A stretch of 64,000 nucleotides of DNA, taken from Serinicoccus chungangensis (GTDB taxonomy: Bacteria; Actinomycetota; Actinomycetes; Actinomycetales; Dermatophilaceae). This document shows, piece after piece, positions 29,359 to 38,224 of this stretch. Positions within the stretch are counted from its first letter, which is position 1. Each line of letters opens with the position of its first letter. The stretch is taken from NCBI RefSeq assembly GCF_006337125.1, contig NZ_CP040887.1, positions 1,178,001 through 1,242,000 of the forward strand, given 5' to 3'. The position numbers were made by a program, and so were the translations under genes. The notes under the pieces are model-generated. The model made no database searches, was not told where the DNA came from, and saw only the letters and a list, made by a program, of their open reading frames with translations.

Positions 29359-31067
29359 GCCGCCGACCCCGCTCCGGCCCGGGCGGCCCGCCGCAGGGCG
29401 CGCAGCCGGTGCATGACCTCGGTGCCCCCGCGACCGAAGTGGTCGTGCAGCGCGCGGTACTCGGCGAAGAGCGCGTCGTAGCCGCGGGCCGCCTCCTCGT
29501 CGGGGGTGTAGACCGCGCGGTCCACCCGGCCCATGGCACGCGCCGCGGCGCGGATGTCGGCATACTCCCCGGCCGCGACGGCCGCGTGCAGGGCCGACCC
29601 CAGCGCCGGGCCCTGGTCGGTCGCGATGGTCGAGATGGGCAGCCGGGTGACGTCGGCGTAGATCTGCATGAGCAGAGGGTTCTTGAGCAGCCCCCCGGCG
29701 ACGATGAACTCGGTCACGGGCACGCCCGCCTCGACGAAGGCCTCGACGATGACGCGGGTGCCGAACGCCGTCGCCTCGAGCAGCGCGCGGTAGGTGTCCT
29801 CGGGCCGCGTGGCCAGCGTCTGGCCGACGACCAGCCCGGACAGCTCGTGGTCGACGAGGACCGACCGGTTGCCGCTGTGCCAGTCCAGCGCGACGAGCCC
29901 GTGCTCGCCCACCCGCTGCCGGGAGGCGAGGTCGGTGAGCAGCTCGTGCACCGACACGCCCTGCCGGCGCGCCTCCTCGTGGTAGGCCGGGGGCACGCCG
30001 TGCTCGACGAACCAGCCGAAGATGTCGCCGACGCCGGACTGACCGGCCTCGTACCCCCACAGTCCCGGCACGATGCCGCCCTCGACGACGCCGCACATCC
30101 CGGGGACCTCCCGGAGGACCTCACCGTTCATGACGTGGCAGGTCGAGGTGCCCATGATGGCCACCATCTGGCCGGGCTCGACGGCGCCGGCCGCGGGGGC
30201 GGTGACGTGGGCGTCGACGTTGCCGACGGCGACGGTGATCCCCTCGGGCAGGCCGGTCCACGCCGCCGCCCGCGCGCTCAGCCGCCCCGCCGCGTCGCCC
30301 AGCTCCCCGATCGGCTGGTCCAGCTTGTCGGTGACGAAGTCGGCGAACCCGGGGTCGAGCGCGGCCAGGAAGTCGCGGTCGGGGTAGCGGCCGTCCTGCC
30401 GGATGCCCTTGTAGCCCGCGGTGCAGGCGTTGCGCACGTAGCGGCCGGACAGCTGCCAGACGATCCAGTCGGCCGCCTCGACCCAGCGCTCGGTGGCCGC
30501 GTAGACCTCGGGGTCGTCCTCGAGGAGCTCCAGCCCCTTGGCGAACTCCCACTCCGAGGAGATGAGCCCGCCGTAGCGGGCGATCCACGCCTCCCCCCGT
30601 CCGTGGGCCAGGGCGTTGATGCGGTCGGCGTGCGGCTGCGCCGCGTGGTGCTTCCACAGCTTGACGTAGGCGTGCGGGCGGTCCGCGAGCTCCCGGAGCT
30701 CGCTCAACGGGGTGCCGTCGGACGTGGTGGGGACCATGGTGCAGGCGGTGAAGTCGGTCGCGATGCCCACGACGTCCTCGGCCCGCACCCCGTGCGCGTC
30801 ACGGGCCGCGGCGAGCGCCGCGGGGACGGCGTGCGCGAGGACCTCGACGTAGTCGTGGGCGACCTGCAGCGCCCAGTCGGGCGGCAGCGGCGCGGGACGA
30901 CCCTCGGCGGCGGCCGGGCCGGCGGTCAGCTCGGCCTCCATCACCCCGTGGGGGTAGGGGTGCGCAGCGCTGCCGACCACGGTCCCGTCCTGGACCCGCA
31001 CGACCACGGCGCGGCCGGACAGGGTGCCGAAGTCGACGCCGACGACGAAGATGTTGTTACCGCTCAC
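29355..31067 (-). CDS. araB: Ribulokinase
   Basis: A 570-residue FGGY-family kinase of normal AraB length (about 560). The N-terminal VVGVDFGTLSGRAVVV phosphate loop is followed by GIATDFTACTMVPT, EAADWIVWQLSGRYVRNACTAG, and AIMGTSTCHVMNGEVLREVPGMCGVVEGGIVPGL. The C-terminal block VAGGLLKNPLLMQIYADVT completes the fold. It phosphorylates L-ribulose. GTG 31067 is first in the operon; a TAACCT -10 element ends 9 nt upstream and no ribosome-binding site is present, so the mRNA is leaderless or nearly so. The start codon lies inside one of two operator copies. Confidence 0.96.
   Translation of the reverse strand: MSGNNIFVVGVDFGTLSGRAVVVRVQDGTVVGSAAHPYPHGVMEAELTAGPAAAEGRPAPLPPDWALQVAHDYVEVLAHAVPAALAAARDAHGVRAEDVVGIATDFTACTMVPTTSDGTPLSELRELADRPHAYVKLWKHHAAQPHADRINALAHGRGEAWIARYGGLISSEWEFAKGLELLEDDPEVYAATERWVEAADWIVWQLSGRYVRNACTAGYKGIRQDGRYPDRDFLAALDPGFADFVTDKLDQPIGELGDAAGRLSARAAAWTGLPEGITVAVGNVDAHVTAPAAGAVEPGQMVAIMGTSTCHVMNGEVLREVPGMCGVVEGGIVPGLWGYEAGQSGVGDIFGWFVEHGVPPAYHEEARRQGVSVHELLTDLASRQRVGEHGLVALDWHSGNRSVLVDHELSGLVVGQTLATRPEDTYRALLEATAFGTRVIVEAFVEAGVPVTEFIVAGGLLKNPLLMQIYADVTRLPISTIATDQGPALGSALHAAVAAGEYADIRAAARAMGRVDRAVYTPDEEAARGYDALFAEYRALHDHFGRGGTEVMHRLRALRRAARAGAGSAA
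31056..31067. promoter_or_regulatory. Arabinose operator 1 (GTTACCGCTCAC) over the araB start codon
   Basis: This 12-bp word differs by one base from operator 2. It is an imperfect GTTA-N4-TAAC palindrome of LacI-family type and covers the first codons of araB. A repressor bound here would lie just downstream of the transcription start. Assignment to the divergent LacI protein is inference. Confidence 0.65.
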
Positions 31068-31076
31068 AAGACGAAG

Positions 31077-31104
31077 AGGTTACCGCTAACATCTGGTTTG
31101 TCAA
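31077..31104 (-). promoter_or_regulatory. araB promoter (TTGACA-N16-TAACCT)
   Basis: The -35 TTGACA (minus strand, 31104-31099) is a consensus match. After 16 bp comes TAACCT (31082-31077), then 9 nt to the GTG. The start site would fall at 31068-31071, giving a leader of 0-3 nt. Operator 2 overlaps the -10 and spacer. Confidence 0.65.
31079..31090. promoter_or_regulatory. Arabinose operator 2 (GTTACCGCTAAC) over the araB -10 region
   Basis: This is a GTTA-CCGC-TAAC inverted repeat and the better of the two copies. It lies 23 bp from operator 1, about two helical turns, so two repressor dimers could bind the same face of the DNA. Its overlap with the promoter spacer and -10 implies direct repression. 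Confidence 0.7.
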
Positions 31105-31111
31105 AGGCCCC

Positions 31112-31129
31112 TCGTCGCAGCTGCGACGA
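31112..31129. promoter_or_regulatory. Perfect 18-bp palindrome upstream of the araR-like gene
   Basis: TCGTCGCAGCTGCGACGA is an exact 18-bp palindrome without spacer, 36 nt before the repressor ATG. Its sequence differs from the GTTACCGC operators, so it may be a second regulator's site or a leader hairpin. The function is not known. Confidence 0.5.
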
Positions 31130-31165
31130 ACGGTGCAGGATGGTCGCCGAGCGGACGGAGAGGTG

Positions 31166-32188
31166 ATGGACGGGTTGGGTCGACGCACGACCATGTATGA
31201 CGTGGCGGCCGCCGCCGGCGTGTCCCACCAGACGGTGTCGCGGGTCGTCAACGACAGCCCGCAGGTGCGTCCGGAGACGGTGGACCGGGTGCGCCGCGCG
31301 ATGGCGCGGCTGGGCTACCGGCCCAGCGGGACCGCCCGCAACCTCGCGGTGCGGCGCACGCGGTCCCTCGGGGTCGTCAGCTTCATGGGGCCGCTCTTCG
31401 GCCCGATGTCCATGCTGCTGAGCATCGAGGCCGCGGCCCGGCGCAGCGGCTACGCGGCCCAGATCGTGTCGGCGCACGGGCTGGACGCCGGCCAGGTGGA
31501 CGCCGTCCTCGAGGAGGTGCTGAGCCGGGACGTCGAGGGGGTGGCCGTCATCGCGCCCACCGACGGGCAGGCGCGGATGGTCGACGGACTCCCCGCCCAG
31601 CTGCCCGTGGTGGCGGTCGAGGGCCGGCTCGGTGACGACGTGCCCTTCGTCGCGAGCGACAACGAGGCCGGAGGCCGGCTGGTGGCCGAGCACCTGCTGG
31701 ACTGCGGACAGCGCACCGTGGCCCACGTCAGCGGTCCGACGGACTGGGGGGAGGCCCGGCAGCGCACCGCGGGCTGGGCGGACCGGATGGAGGCGGCCGG
31801 GGTGGGGACCGGCCCCACCTGGGTGGGCGACTGGAGCCCCGAGTCGGGCTACCGGGCCGGGCTGGAGCTGCTGGAGCACCCGCGCTGGGGCGAGGTCGAC
31901 GCGGTGTTCGCCGCGAACGACTCCATGGCGCTCGGCCTCATGGCGGCGCTGCACCGCGCGGGCGTCGAGGTGCCCGGCCGGGTGAGCGTCATCGGCTACG
32001 ACAACACGCCCGAGAGCGGGTGGCTGCAGCCGGCGCTCAGCACGGTCGAGCAGCAGTTCGACGCCGTCGGTGCCGCGGCGGTGGAGCGTCTGGTGTCGCT
32101 GCTGGAGGGGGGAGGGGACGCGGCGGAGCTGCTCATCCCGCCCCGCCTCGTCTCGCGGTCGAGCGTGTCCCGGCGCGGGAAGGGCTGA
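31166..32188 (+). CDS. LacI-family regulator, probable arabinose repressor
   Basis: A 340-residue LacI-type repressor. The DNA-binding head at residues about 10-60 is TMYDVAAAAGVSHQTVSRVVND followed by the hinge helix. The effector domain has the family strands (LGVVSFMG, GVAVIAPTDG, VPFVASDNEAGG, DAVFAANDSMALGLM, VSVIGYDN). It lies divergent from araB with only regulatory DNA between them, so L-arabinose-responsive control is likely (inference). The ATG at 31166 is preferred because GGAGAGG lies 5 nt upstream; ATG 31193 would cut into the helix-turn-helix. No other sugar-sensing gene is close by. Confidence 0.88.
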   Translation: MDGLGRRTTMYDVAAAAGVSHQTVSRVVNDSPQVRPETVDRVRRAMARLGYRPSGTARNLAVRRTRSLGVVSFMGPLFGPMSMLLSIEAAARRSGYAAQIVSAHGLDAGQVDAVLEEVLSRDVEGVAVIAPTDGQARMVDGLPAQLPVVAVEGRLGDDVPFVASDNEAGGRLVAEHLLDCGQRTVAHVSGPTDWGEARQRTAGWADRMEAAGVGTGPTWVGDWSPESGYRAGLELLEHPRWGEVDAVFAANDSMALGLMAALHRAGVEVPGRVSVIGYDNTPESGWLQPALSTVEQQFDAVGAAAVERLVSLLEGGGDAAELLIPPRLVSRSSVSRRGKG

Positions 32189-32189
32189 C

Positions 32190-32195
32190 TAGACT
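32190..32195 (+). promoter_or_regulatory. Leaderless -10 element (TAGACT) of the acyltransferase gene
   Basis: TAGACT lies 7 nt before GTG 32203 with no ribosome-binding site. It immediately follows the stop codon of the LacI gene, so the acyltransferase can be expressed independently. Confidence 0.55.
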
Positions 32196-32202
32196 CCCCC
32201 GG

Positions 32203-34473
32203 GTGAGCAGGCTCGGTGGTCGTGTGGTCCCGCCGGGCTACCGGGCCGACATCCAGGGGCTGCGCGCCCTCGCCGTGCTCCTCGTCCTGCTCTACCACGC
32301 CGGGGTGCCCTGGCTCCCCGGCGGTTTCGCCGGGGTGGACGTCTTCTTCGTCATCTCCGGCTACGTCATCACCGGGCTGCTCGTGTCCGAGCTGCTGCGC
32401 AGCGGGACGGTGGACCTGCGGCGGTTCTGGTCGCGCCGGGCCCGGCGCCTGCTCCCGGCCTCGGCCCTCGTCCTGGTCACCACGGCGCTGCTCACCCTCA
32501 CCCTGCTCCCGCAGGTGCGCTGGCGCGAGACCGGGTGGGACATCGTCACCTCCGGGCTCTACGTCGTGAACTGGCGGCTGGCGGACCGTTCCGTGGACTA
32601 CCTGGCCGAGGACTCGGTCGACTCCCCGGTCCAGCAGTACTGGTCGCTCGCGGTGGAGGAGCAGTTCTACCTCCTGTGGCCGCTGCTGCTCCTCCTCGCC
32701 GCCTGGGTCGCGCGCCGGCGCGGCCGCGGCCCGGTCCCGCTCACCGCGGTCCTGCTGGCCGTGGCCGTGGTCCTGCCGTCCTTCGGCTGGGCGGTGCACC
32801 TGAGCACCGCCAGCCCCCCGGAGGCCTACTTCGTCACCTCCACCCGGCTCTGGCAGCTCGGGGTCGGGGCGCTGGTGGCGCTGGGGAGCGCCTGGTGGTC
32901 GCGCGTCCCCGTCCCACTCGCGACGGCGCTGGCGTGGGGCGGCCCGGCCGTGGTCCTGGCGGGGGCCGTGCTCACCGACGCACAGACCCCCTGGCCCGGG
33001 TGGGCGGCGCTGGTCCCGACCCTCGGCACGGCGGCCGCGCTGGTCGGCGGGGTGCGGGCGTCGGAGTCGTCCGGGCCGGTGCGGGTCCACCGCGCGGCCC
33101 TGCTGCAGTGGACGGGGGCGTTGTCCTACTCGCTGTACCTCTGGCACTGGCCGCTGCTGGTCGTGGCGGAGGCAAGGTGGGGGCAGCTGTCGGTCTGGGC
33201 GGGCCTGGGGGTGGTGCTGCTGAGCGTGGTGCCGGCCACTCTGGGGTACCTGCTGGTCGAGCAGCCGGTGCGCCACGCCCGCGGCCGCTGGGCGCGTCCG
33301 GCGGCCGGGCTGGCCGTGGGGGCGCTGTGCACGGTCCTGGCGGCGGGCGCGGGCTGGCAGCTGGTGCGCGAGGTCGACCGTCAGGTCCGCGCCAACGAGG
33401 CGGCCGCCGCCGACGCCGACGGCGCGGCCGCCCTGGCGGGTGACCGCGGCGACGGTCCCCCGGTGCTGGCCGGCGACGGCCGCCGCGCCGGGGAGCGGCT
33501 CGGGGGCCTGGCGGGAGCCTCGGGGGGCGACCTCGGGGACGGTGCGGGCGGCGACGGTGCGGAGACGGACGCGGGTGGGGCGGGGGGCCGCGAGGCGCCG
33601 TCCGGCACCGAGGGAGCACCCTCGCCCGACCTCGACGGCCTCGACCTCGCACCCTCCTCCATCACCCCGGACCCGCTGGAGGCGACGCGTGACCTGCCGG
33701 CGCTCTACCGGCAGGACTGTGACGCGACCGGCGAGGAGGTGCTGCGCTGCGCCTTCGGGGACCCGGAGGGCGACCTGCACGTCGCCGTGGTCGGCGACTC
33801 CAAGATCGCCCAGTGGACGGGGGCGCTGGACGAGCTCGGCGAGCAGCGGGGGTGGCGGGTCGACGTCTACTACCGGTCGGCCTGCCCCTGGAGCGCCACC
33901 CCGGTCGAGTTCGAGGAGGGGGCGCAGGCGCAGGCCTGCCTCGACTGGGGGGCGAGGGTGGCGCGGCGCCTGGTGGCGGAGCCCCCGGACGTCGTGCTGA
34001 CCTCCTCGGTGAAGTCGCAGGGCCTCGACGAGGACGGCGAGCCGTCCGGTCCGGCGCTCGCCGCGGGGATGGCGCAGCGCTGGCGCGAGGTGACGGCCGC
34101 CGGTGTCCCGGTGGTCGCGGTGGCGGACACGCCGCAGCCGGGGGACCTGCAGGTCTACGCCTGCGTCGCCGACCACCGTGACGACCTGGACCGCTGCAGC
34201 TTCGAGGCCAACGAGGGCAGCGGCACCGGGCCGCTGCTGCGCGCGGTGGAGGAGGTCCCCGGCTCGACCTTCGTCACCATGAACGACTGGGTCTGCCCCG
34301 GCGAGGACCGGTGCCCGCCGGTGGTCGGCGGGGTGCTCGTCTACCGCCAGGGGAGCCACATCACCGACACGTATGCCCGGTCGCTCGCCGACGTGCTGGG
34401 CGACCGGCTGGAGGCGGCCTTCGACCGGCTCGGCGTCACCGCGGGAGCGGACGCGGCCCCCACGGGCCGCTAG
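32203..34473 (+). CDS. OafA/YrhL-type membrane acyltransferase with SGNH domain
   Basis: A 756-residue, two-part protein. Residues 1 to about 390 are an acyltransferase-3 domain with about ten membrane segments, beginning YRADIQGLRALAVLLVLLYH (catalytic His) and FFVISGYVITGLL. A Gly/Asp/Ala-rich linker (about 395-475) leads to an extracytoplasmic SGNH-like domain with block I VVGDSKIAQW. The usual DxxH near the end reads RQGSH here, so the catalytic Asp is apparently Gln, which may impair hydrolase or transferase chemistry. Such proteins O-acetylate surface glycans or peptidoglycan. GTG 32203 is set by TAGACT 7 nt upstream. Confidence 0.88.
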   Translation: MSRLGGRVVPPGYRADIQGLRALAVLLVLLYHAGVPWLPGGFAGVDVFFVISGYVITGLLVSELLRSGTVDLRRFWSRRARRLLPASALVLVTTALLTLTLLPQVRWRETGWDIVTSGLYVVNWRLADRSVDYLAEDSVDSPVQQYWSLAVEEQFYLLWPLLLLLAAWVARRRGRGPVPLTAVLLAVAVVLPSFGWAVHLSTASPPEAYFVTSTRLWQLGVGALVALGSAWWSRVPVPLATALAWGGPAVVLAGAVLTDAQTPWPGWAALVPTLGTAAALVGGVRASESSGPVRVHRAALLQWTGALSYSLYLWHWPLLVVAEARWGQLSVWAGLGVVLLSVVPATLGYLLVEQPVRHARGRWARPAAGLAVGALCTVLAAGAGWQLVREVDRQVRANEAAAADADGAAALAGDRGDGPPVLAGDGRRAGERLGGLAGASGGDLGDGAGGDGAETDAGGAGGREAPSGTEGAPSPDLDGLDLAPSSITPDPLEATRDLPALYRQDCDATGEEVLRCAFGDPEGDLHVAVVGDSKIAQWTGALDELGEQRGWRVDVYYRSACPWSATPVEFEEGAQAQACLDWGARVARRLVAEPPDVVLTSSVKSQGLDEDGEPSGPALAAGMAQRWREVTAAGVPVVAVADTPQPGDLQVYACVADHRDDLDRCSFEANEGSGTGPLLRAVEEVPGSTFVTMNDWVCPGEDRCPPVVGGVLVYRQGSHITDTYARSLADVLGDRLEAAFDRLGVTAGADAAPTGR

Positions 34474-34481
34474 CCGGACGG

Positions 34482-35657
34482 CTACCGGTAGGCCTGCTGG
34501 CCGGTGAGGGCCTGGCCGACGACGAGGGTGTGCATCTCCTCGGTGCCCTCGTAGGTGAGGACGGACTCGAGGTTGGCCATGTGGCGCATGAGCGGGTAGT
34601 CCCCGGAGACGCCGTTGGCCCCGAGGATGGTGCGGGCGGTGCGGCAGACCTCCAGCGCCGCGCCGACGTTGTTGAGCTTGCCGACGCTCACCTGCTCGGG
34701 GCGCAGGCCGGAGCGGTCCTTGAGCCGGCCCAGGTGCAGCGCGAGCAGCATGCCGGTGGCCCAGGACTGGTGCATGCGGGCCAGCTTGGCCTGGGTGAGC
34801 TGGAAGGCGCTGATCGGACGGTCGAACTGCTCGCGGGTGGCGGCATACGCCAACGCCGTGGTCAGGGCCGAGCGGGCCGCCCCCATGGACCCCCAGACGA
34901 TGCCGTACCGCGCCTCCGACAGGCAGGACAGCGGCCCCTTGAGCCCGCGGACGCCGGGCAGCACCGCGTCCTGCGGCAGCCGCACCCCCTCGAGCACCAC
35001 CTCGCCGGTCACCGAGGCCCGCAGCGACATCTTCCGCTCGATGGTCGGGGTGGAGACCCCCGTGGTGGAGGTGGGCACGACGAAGCCGCGGATGCCGTCC
35101 TCGGTGCGGGCCCACACCACCGCCACGTCGGCGAGGGGGGCGTTGGTGATCCAGGTCTTCGCCCCGTCGAGGACCCAGTCGGTGCCGTCCCGCCGCGCCC
35201 GGGTGGTCATCGAGCCCGGGTCCGAGCCGTGGTCGGGCTCGGTGAGCCCGAAGCAGCCGATGGTCTCCCCGGAGGCCATCCCGGGCAGCCAGCCCTGCCG
35301 CTGCTCCTCGCTGCCGTAGGCGTGGATGGCGTGCATGGCCAGGGACCCCTGGACGGACACCAGGGAGCGGACGCCGGAGTCGACGGCCTCCAGCTCGGTG
35401 CAGGCCAGGCCGTAGTCGACCGCGCTCATGCCCGCGCACCCGTAGCCCTCCAGGTGCATCCCCAGCAGCCCCAGCCGGCCGAACTCCCGCGCCAGCTCGC
35501 GCACGAGCCCGTGCTCCACGTGGCCGGCCTCGAACCACCCGGCGACGTGCGGGACCACGTGCTCGGCGCACGCCGCGGCGACCGAGTCGCGCACGGCGCG
35601 TTCGTCGTCGTCGAGCAGGGAGTCGAGGTCGAGCAGGTCCGGCTGGGGGTCGGGCAT
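34482..35657 (-). CDS. Acyl-CoA dehydrogenase, glutaryl-CoA-dehydrogenase-like
   Basis: A 391-residue flavoenzyme with the three-part acyl-CoA dehydrogenase fold. The FAD-binding segment is CFGLTEPDHGSDPGSM, followed by DWVLDGAKTWITNAPLADVAVVWA and REQFDRPISAFQLTQAKLA. The C-terminal TYEGTEEMHTLVVGQALTG carries the catalytic Glu. GTEEMH with an AxTG ending is typical of the glutaryl-CoA dehydrogenase branch, which would make crotonyl-CoA from lysine or tryptophan catabolism. No other pathway gene is beside it. The ATG at 35657 follows a GGGGG stretch; the gene is divergent from the molybdopterin-subunit gene. Confidence 0.9.
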   Translation of the reverse strand: MPDPQPDLLDLDSLLDDDERAVRDSVAAACAEHVVPHVAGWFEAGHVEHGLVRELAREFGRLGLLGMHLEGYGCAGMSAVDYGLACTELEAVDSGVRSLVSVQGSLAMHAIHAYGSEEQRQGWLPGMASGETIGCFGLTEPDHGSDPGSMTTRARRDGTDWVLDGAKTWITNAPLADVAVVWARTEDGIRGFVVPTSTTGVSTPTIERKMSLRASVTGEVVLEGVRLPQDAVLPGVRGLKGPLSCLSEARYGIVWGSMGAARSALTTALAYAATREQFDRPISAFQLTQAKLARMHQSWATGMLLALHLGRLKDRSGLRPEQVSVGKLNNVGAALEVCRTARTILGANGVSGDYPLMRHMANLESVLTYEGTEEMHTLVVGQALTGQQAYR

Positions 35658-35700
35658 ACCCCCATCATGCCGCTCGCCGACCCCCGGACGAGGAGGCAGG

Positions 35701-38109
35701 ATGGAGGCCATGACCGATCTTCAGCGCGGGACGTCCATCCTCGGCACCGAGGTGCGCCGGGTGGAGGACCCCGACCTCCTGCGCGGGCGGGGCACCTTCG
35801 TCGGCGACCTCGACCTCGACGACCCGGACATCCTGCACGCCGTGTTCGTGCGCAGCCCGGTGGCGCACGCGCGCCTGGCCGGGATCGACACCTCCGAGGC
35901 CGCGTCGGCCCCCGGGGTGGTGGGGGTCTTCACCGCCGACGACCTCGGCACGGACCCCGTCCCGCCGTTCGCGCAGATCCACGACCGGGTGGCGCGGACC
36001 GCCCTGGCCACCGGCCGGGTGCGCTTCGTGGGGGACCCGGTCGCCCTCGTCGTGGCGCGCAGCCGGGTGGCGGCCGTCGACGCGGCCGACCTCGTCGACG
36101 TCGACTACGAGGAGCTGGACGCGGTGGTCGACCTCGAGGAGGCCGTGTCCGAGCAGGCACCCCGGCAGTTCCCCGAGCTCGGCAGCAACCTCGTGCTCGC
36201 CGTCAAGGACCCGGACGGCGAGCAGGACGTCCTCGCCGGCGCCCACCGGGTGGCGCGGCTGCGCATGGAGAACAACCGGATGGCGACCAGCCCGATCGAG
36301 GGCCACGGCATCCTCGTCCGGCCCGCCCTGACCGGTGGCGCAGACGGCGAGGGGTCCCCGGAGGTCGGCGGTCTGGACGTCGTCCTGGGCACGCAGCACC
36401 CGCACCTGGCCCAGCGCCTGCTGGTGCGGTGGACCGGTCTGCCCCGGGACGCGGTCCGGGTGCGGGCCCCGCACGTCGGCGGCGCCTTCGGCGGCAAGGC
36501 CGGGATCATCCCGGAGCACGCGGCCGTGGTGCGCGCCAGCTGCCGCCTCGGACGACCGGTGCGGTGGGTGGAGACGCGCAGCGAGACGATGTTGTCGATG
36601 ACCAGCCGCGGCCAGGTGCAGTACGTCGAGGTCGGGCTGGACGAGGACGGGCGGATCACCGGGATGCGCGCGCGGCTGGTGGGGGACTGCGGCGCCTACG
36701 CCGGCTTCGGCGGGTCCTTCGCCAGCGGCTCGACCCGGACGATGTCCGAGGGGTCCTACGTCATCCCGCGGCTGCGCTACGACGCGGTCTCGGTCATGAC
36801 CAACACCGCCCCGACCGGGGCCTTCCGGGGGGCCGGCCGTCCGGAGGCCGCGGCGATGGTGGAGCGGGCGATGGACCACGCGGCGCGGGAGAGCGGGCTC
36901 GCCCCGGAGGAGTTCCGCCGTCGCAACTTCGTCGCGGTCGGCGACTTCCCGCACACCACCAAGTTCGGTGCCCGCTACGACACCGGTGACTACGCCACGG
37001 CCCTGGAGAGGGCCCTCGAGGTGGCGGGCGTCGAGGAGCTGCGGCGCGAGCAGCGGCGGCGGCGGGAGACGGGCAGCCCCTGGCAGCTGGGGGTGGGGAT
37101 CGCGAGCTACGTCGAGATCACCGGGTTCGGCGGCACCGAGTATGCCGGCATCCGGGTGGACCGGGACGGCTCGCTCACCGTCATGGCCGGCACCTCGGCC
37201 CACGGTCAGGGTCACGCCACGGCCTTCTCCATGCTGGTGGCCGACCAGCTCGGGCTGCCGCTGGACCGCGTGAGCTACGTGCAGTCCGACACCGCCCGGG
37301 TCCGCTCCGGCGGCGGCACCGGCGGGGCGCGGTCGCTGCAGCTGGGCGGGAGCGCGGTGCTGGAGGCGGCCGTGGAGCTGCGCGAGCAGGCGACCGGCCT
37401 GGCCGCCGAGCTCCTGGAGGTCGCCGAGGCCGACGTCGAGCTCGTCGACGGCAGCTTCGGGGTGCGCGGGGTCCCCGGCGCCACGCTCACCTGGGACGCC
37501 GTCGCGGAGCAGGCGCACGAGCGCGGTGAGGGGCTCGGCGTCGACCACGACTTCTCGCAGGACGGGGCGACCTTCCCGTTCGGCACCCACGTCAGCGTCG
37601 TGGAGGTGGACGTGGAGACCGGTGCGGTGCGGCTGCTGCGCCACGTCGCGGTGGACGACTGCGGCACCGTCGTCAACCCGCTGCTCGTGCGCGGCCAGCA
37701 GCACGGCGGGTGCGTCCAGGGGATCGCGCAGGCGCTTTTCGAGGAGTTCCGCTACGACGAGCTCGGCAACCCGGTCACCGGCACCTTCGCCGACTACACG
37801 CTGCCCACGGCCGCCGACCTCGTGCAGCTCGAGGCGAGCCTCACCCAGACCCCCACCGACCGCAACCCGCTGGGGGCCAAGGGGATCGGCGAGGCGGCCA
37901 CCGTGGGGTCGACCCCCGCGGTGCAGAACGCCGTCGTCGACGCGCTCGCCCACCTCGGGGTGCGGCACGTCGACCTGCCGTGCACCCCGGAGCGGGTCTA
38001 CCGGGCGGTCCAGGACGCCGCCCGTGGCGAGCACGACCCCTGGCGCGAGCCGCCGGCCCTCTTCGACGACCTTCCCGACCTCGACGCCGTCGACGACGTC
38101 GAGGTCTGA
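35701..38109 (+). CDS. Orphan molybdopterin-binding large subunit, xanthine/CO dehydrogenase family
   Basis: An 802-residue catalytic subunit of the xanthine dehydrogenase family. It starts with the [12 protein letters not shown] entry of the a/b hammerhead domain. Cofactor-binding segments follow ([38 protein letters not shown]). The conserved base is in [21 protein letters not shown]. The active-site loop AFRGAGR lacks the Cys of true form-I CO dehydrogenase (AYRCSFR), so CO oxidation is not indicated. No 2Fe-2S small or FAD medium subunit gene is adjacent, which is unusual. AGGAGG precedes ATG 35701; ATG 35710 is the alternative. Confidence 0.88.
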   Translation: MEAMTDLQRGTSILGTEVRRVEDPDLLRGRGTFVGDLDLDDPDILHAVFVRSPVAHARLAGIDTSEAASAPGVVGVFTADDLGTDPVPPFAQIHDRVARTALATGRVRFVGDPVALVVARSRVAAVDAADLVDVDYEELDAVVDLEEAVSEQAPRQFPELGSNLVLAVKDPDGEQDVLAGAHRVARLRMENNRMATSPIEGHGILVRPALTGGADGEGSPEVGGLDVVLGTQHPHLAQRLLVRWTGLPRDAVRVRAPHVGGAFGGKAGIIPEHAAVVRASCRLGRPVRWVETRSETMLSMTSRGQVQYVEVGLDEDGRITGMRARLVGDCGAYAGFGGSFASGSTRTMSEGSYVIPRLRYDAVSVMTNTAPTGAFRGAGRPEAAAMVERAMDHAARESGLAPEEFRRRNFVAVGDFPHTTKFGARYDTGDYATALERALEVAGVEELRREQRRRRETGSPWQLGVGIASYVEITGFGGTEYAGIRVDRDGSLTVMAGTSAHGQGHATAFSMLVADQLGLPLDRVSYVQSDTARVRSGGGTGGARSLQLGGSAVLEAAVELREQATGLAAELLEVAEADVELVDGSFGVRGVPGATLTWDAVAEQAHERGEGLGVDHDFSQDGATFPFGTHVSVVEVDVETGAVRLLRHVAVDDCGTVVNPLLVRGQQHGGCVQGIAQALFEEFRYDELGNPVTGTFADYTLPTAADLVQLEASLTQTPTDRNPLGAKGIGEAATVGSTPAVQNAVVDALAHLGVRHVDLPCTPERVYRAVQDAARGEHDPWREPPALFDDLPDLDAVDDVEV

Positions 38110-38224
38110 GCCCGGTACGCTCCCGCACCTGCACGTCGGATCCTCGCGCTCGTCGGTGCGAGACGGCGCACGGCGCAGCACGGCACGGCCCGGCGGGACT
38201 CGCCCGGCCCGGCGGTGGCTCAGG

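Noticed and set aside
35701..38109. Aerobic CO dehydrogenase large subunit
   Set aside because: The active-site loop is AFRGAGR, not the Cys-bearing AYRCSFR of form-I CODH, and no CoxM/CoxS genes are adjacent.
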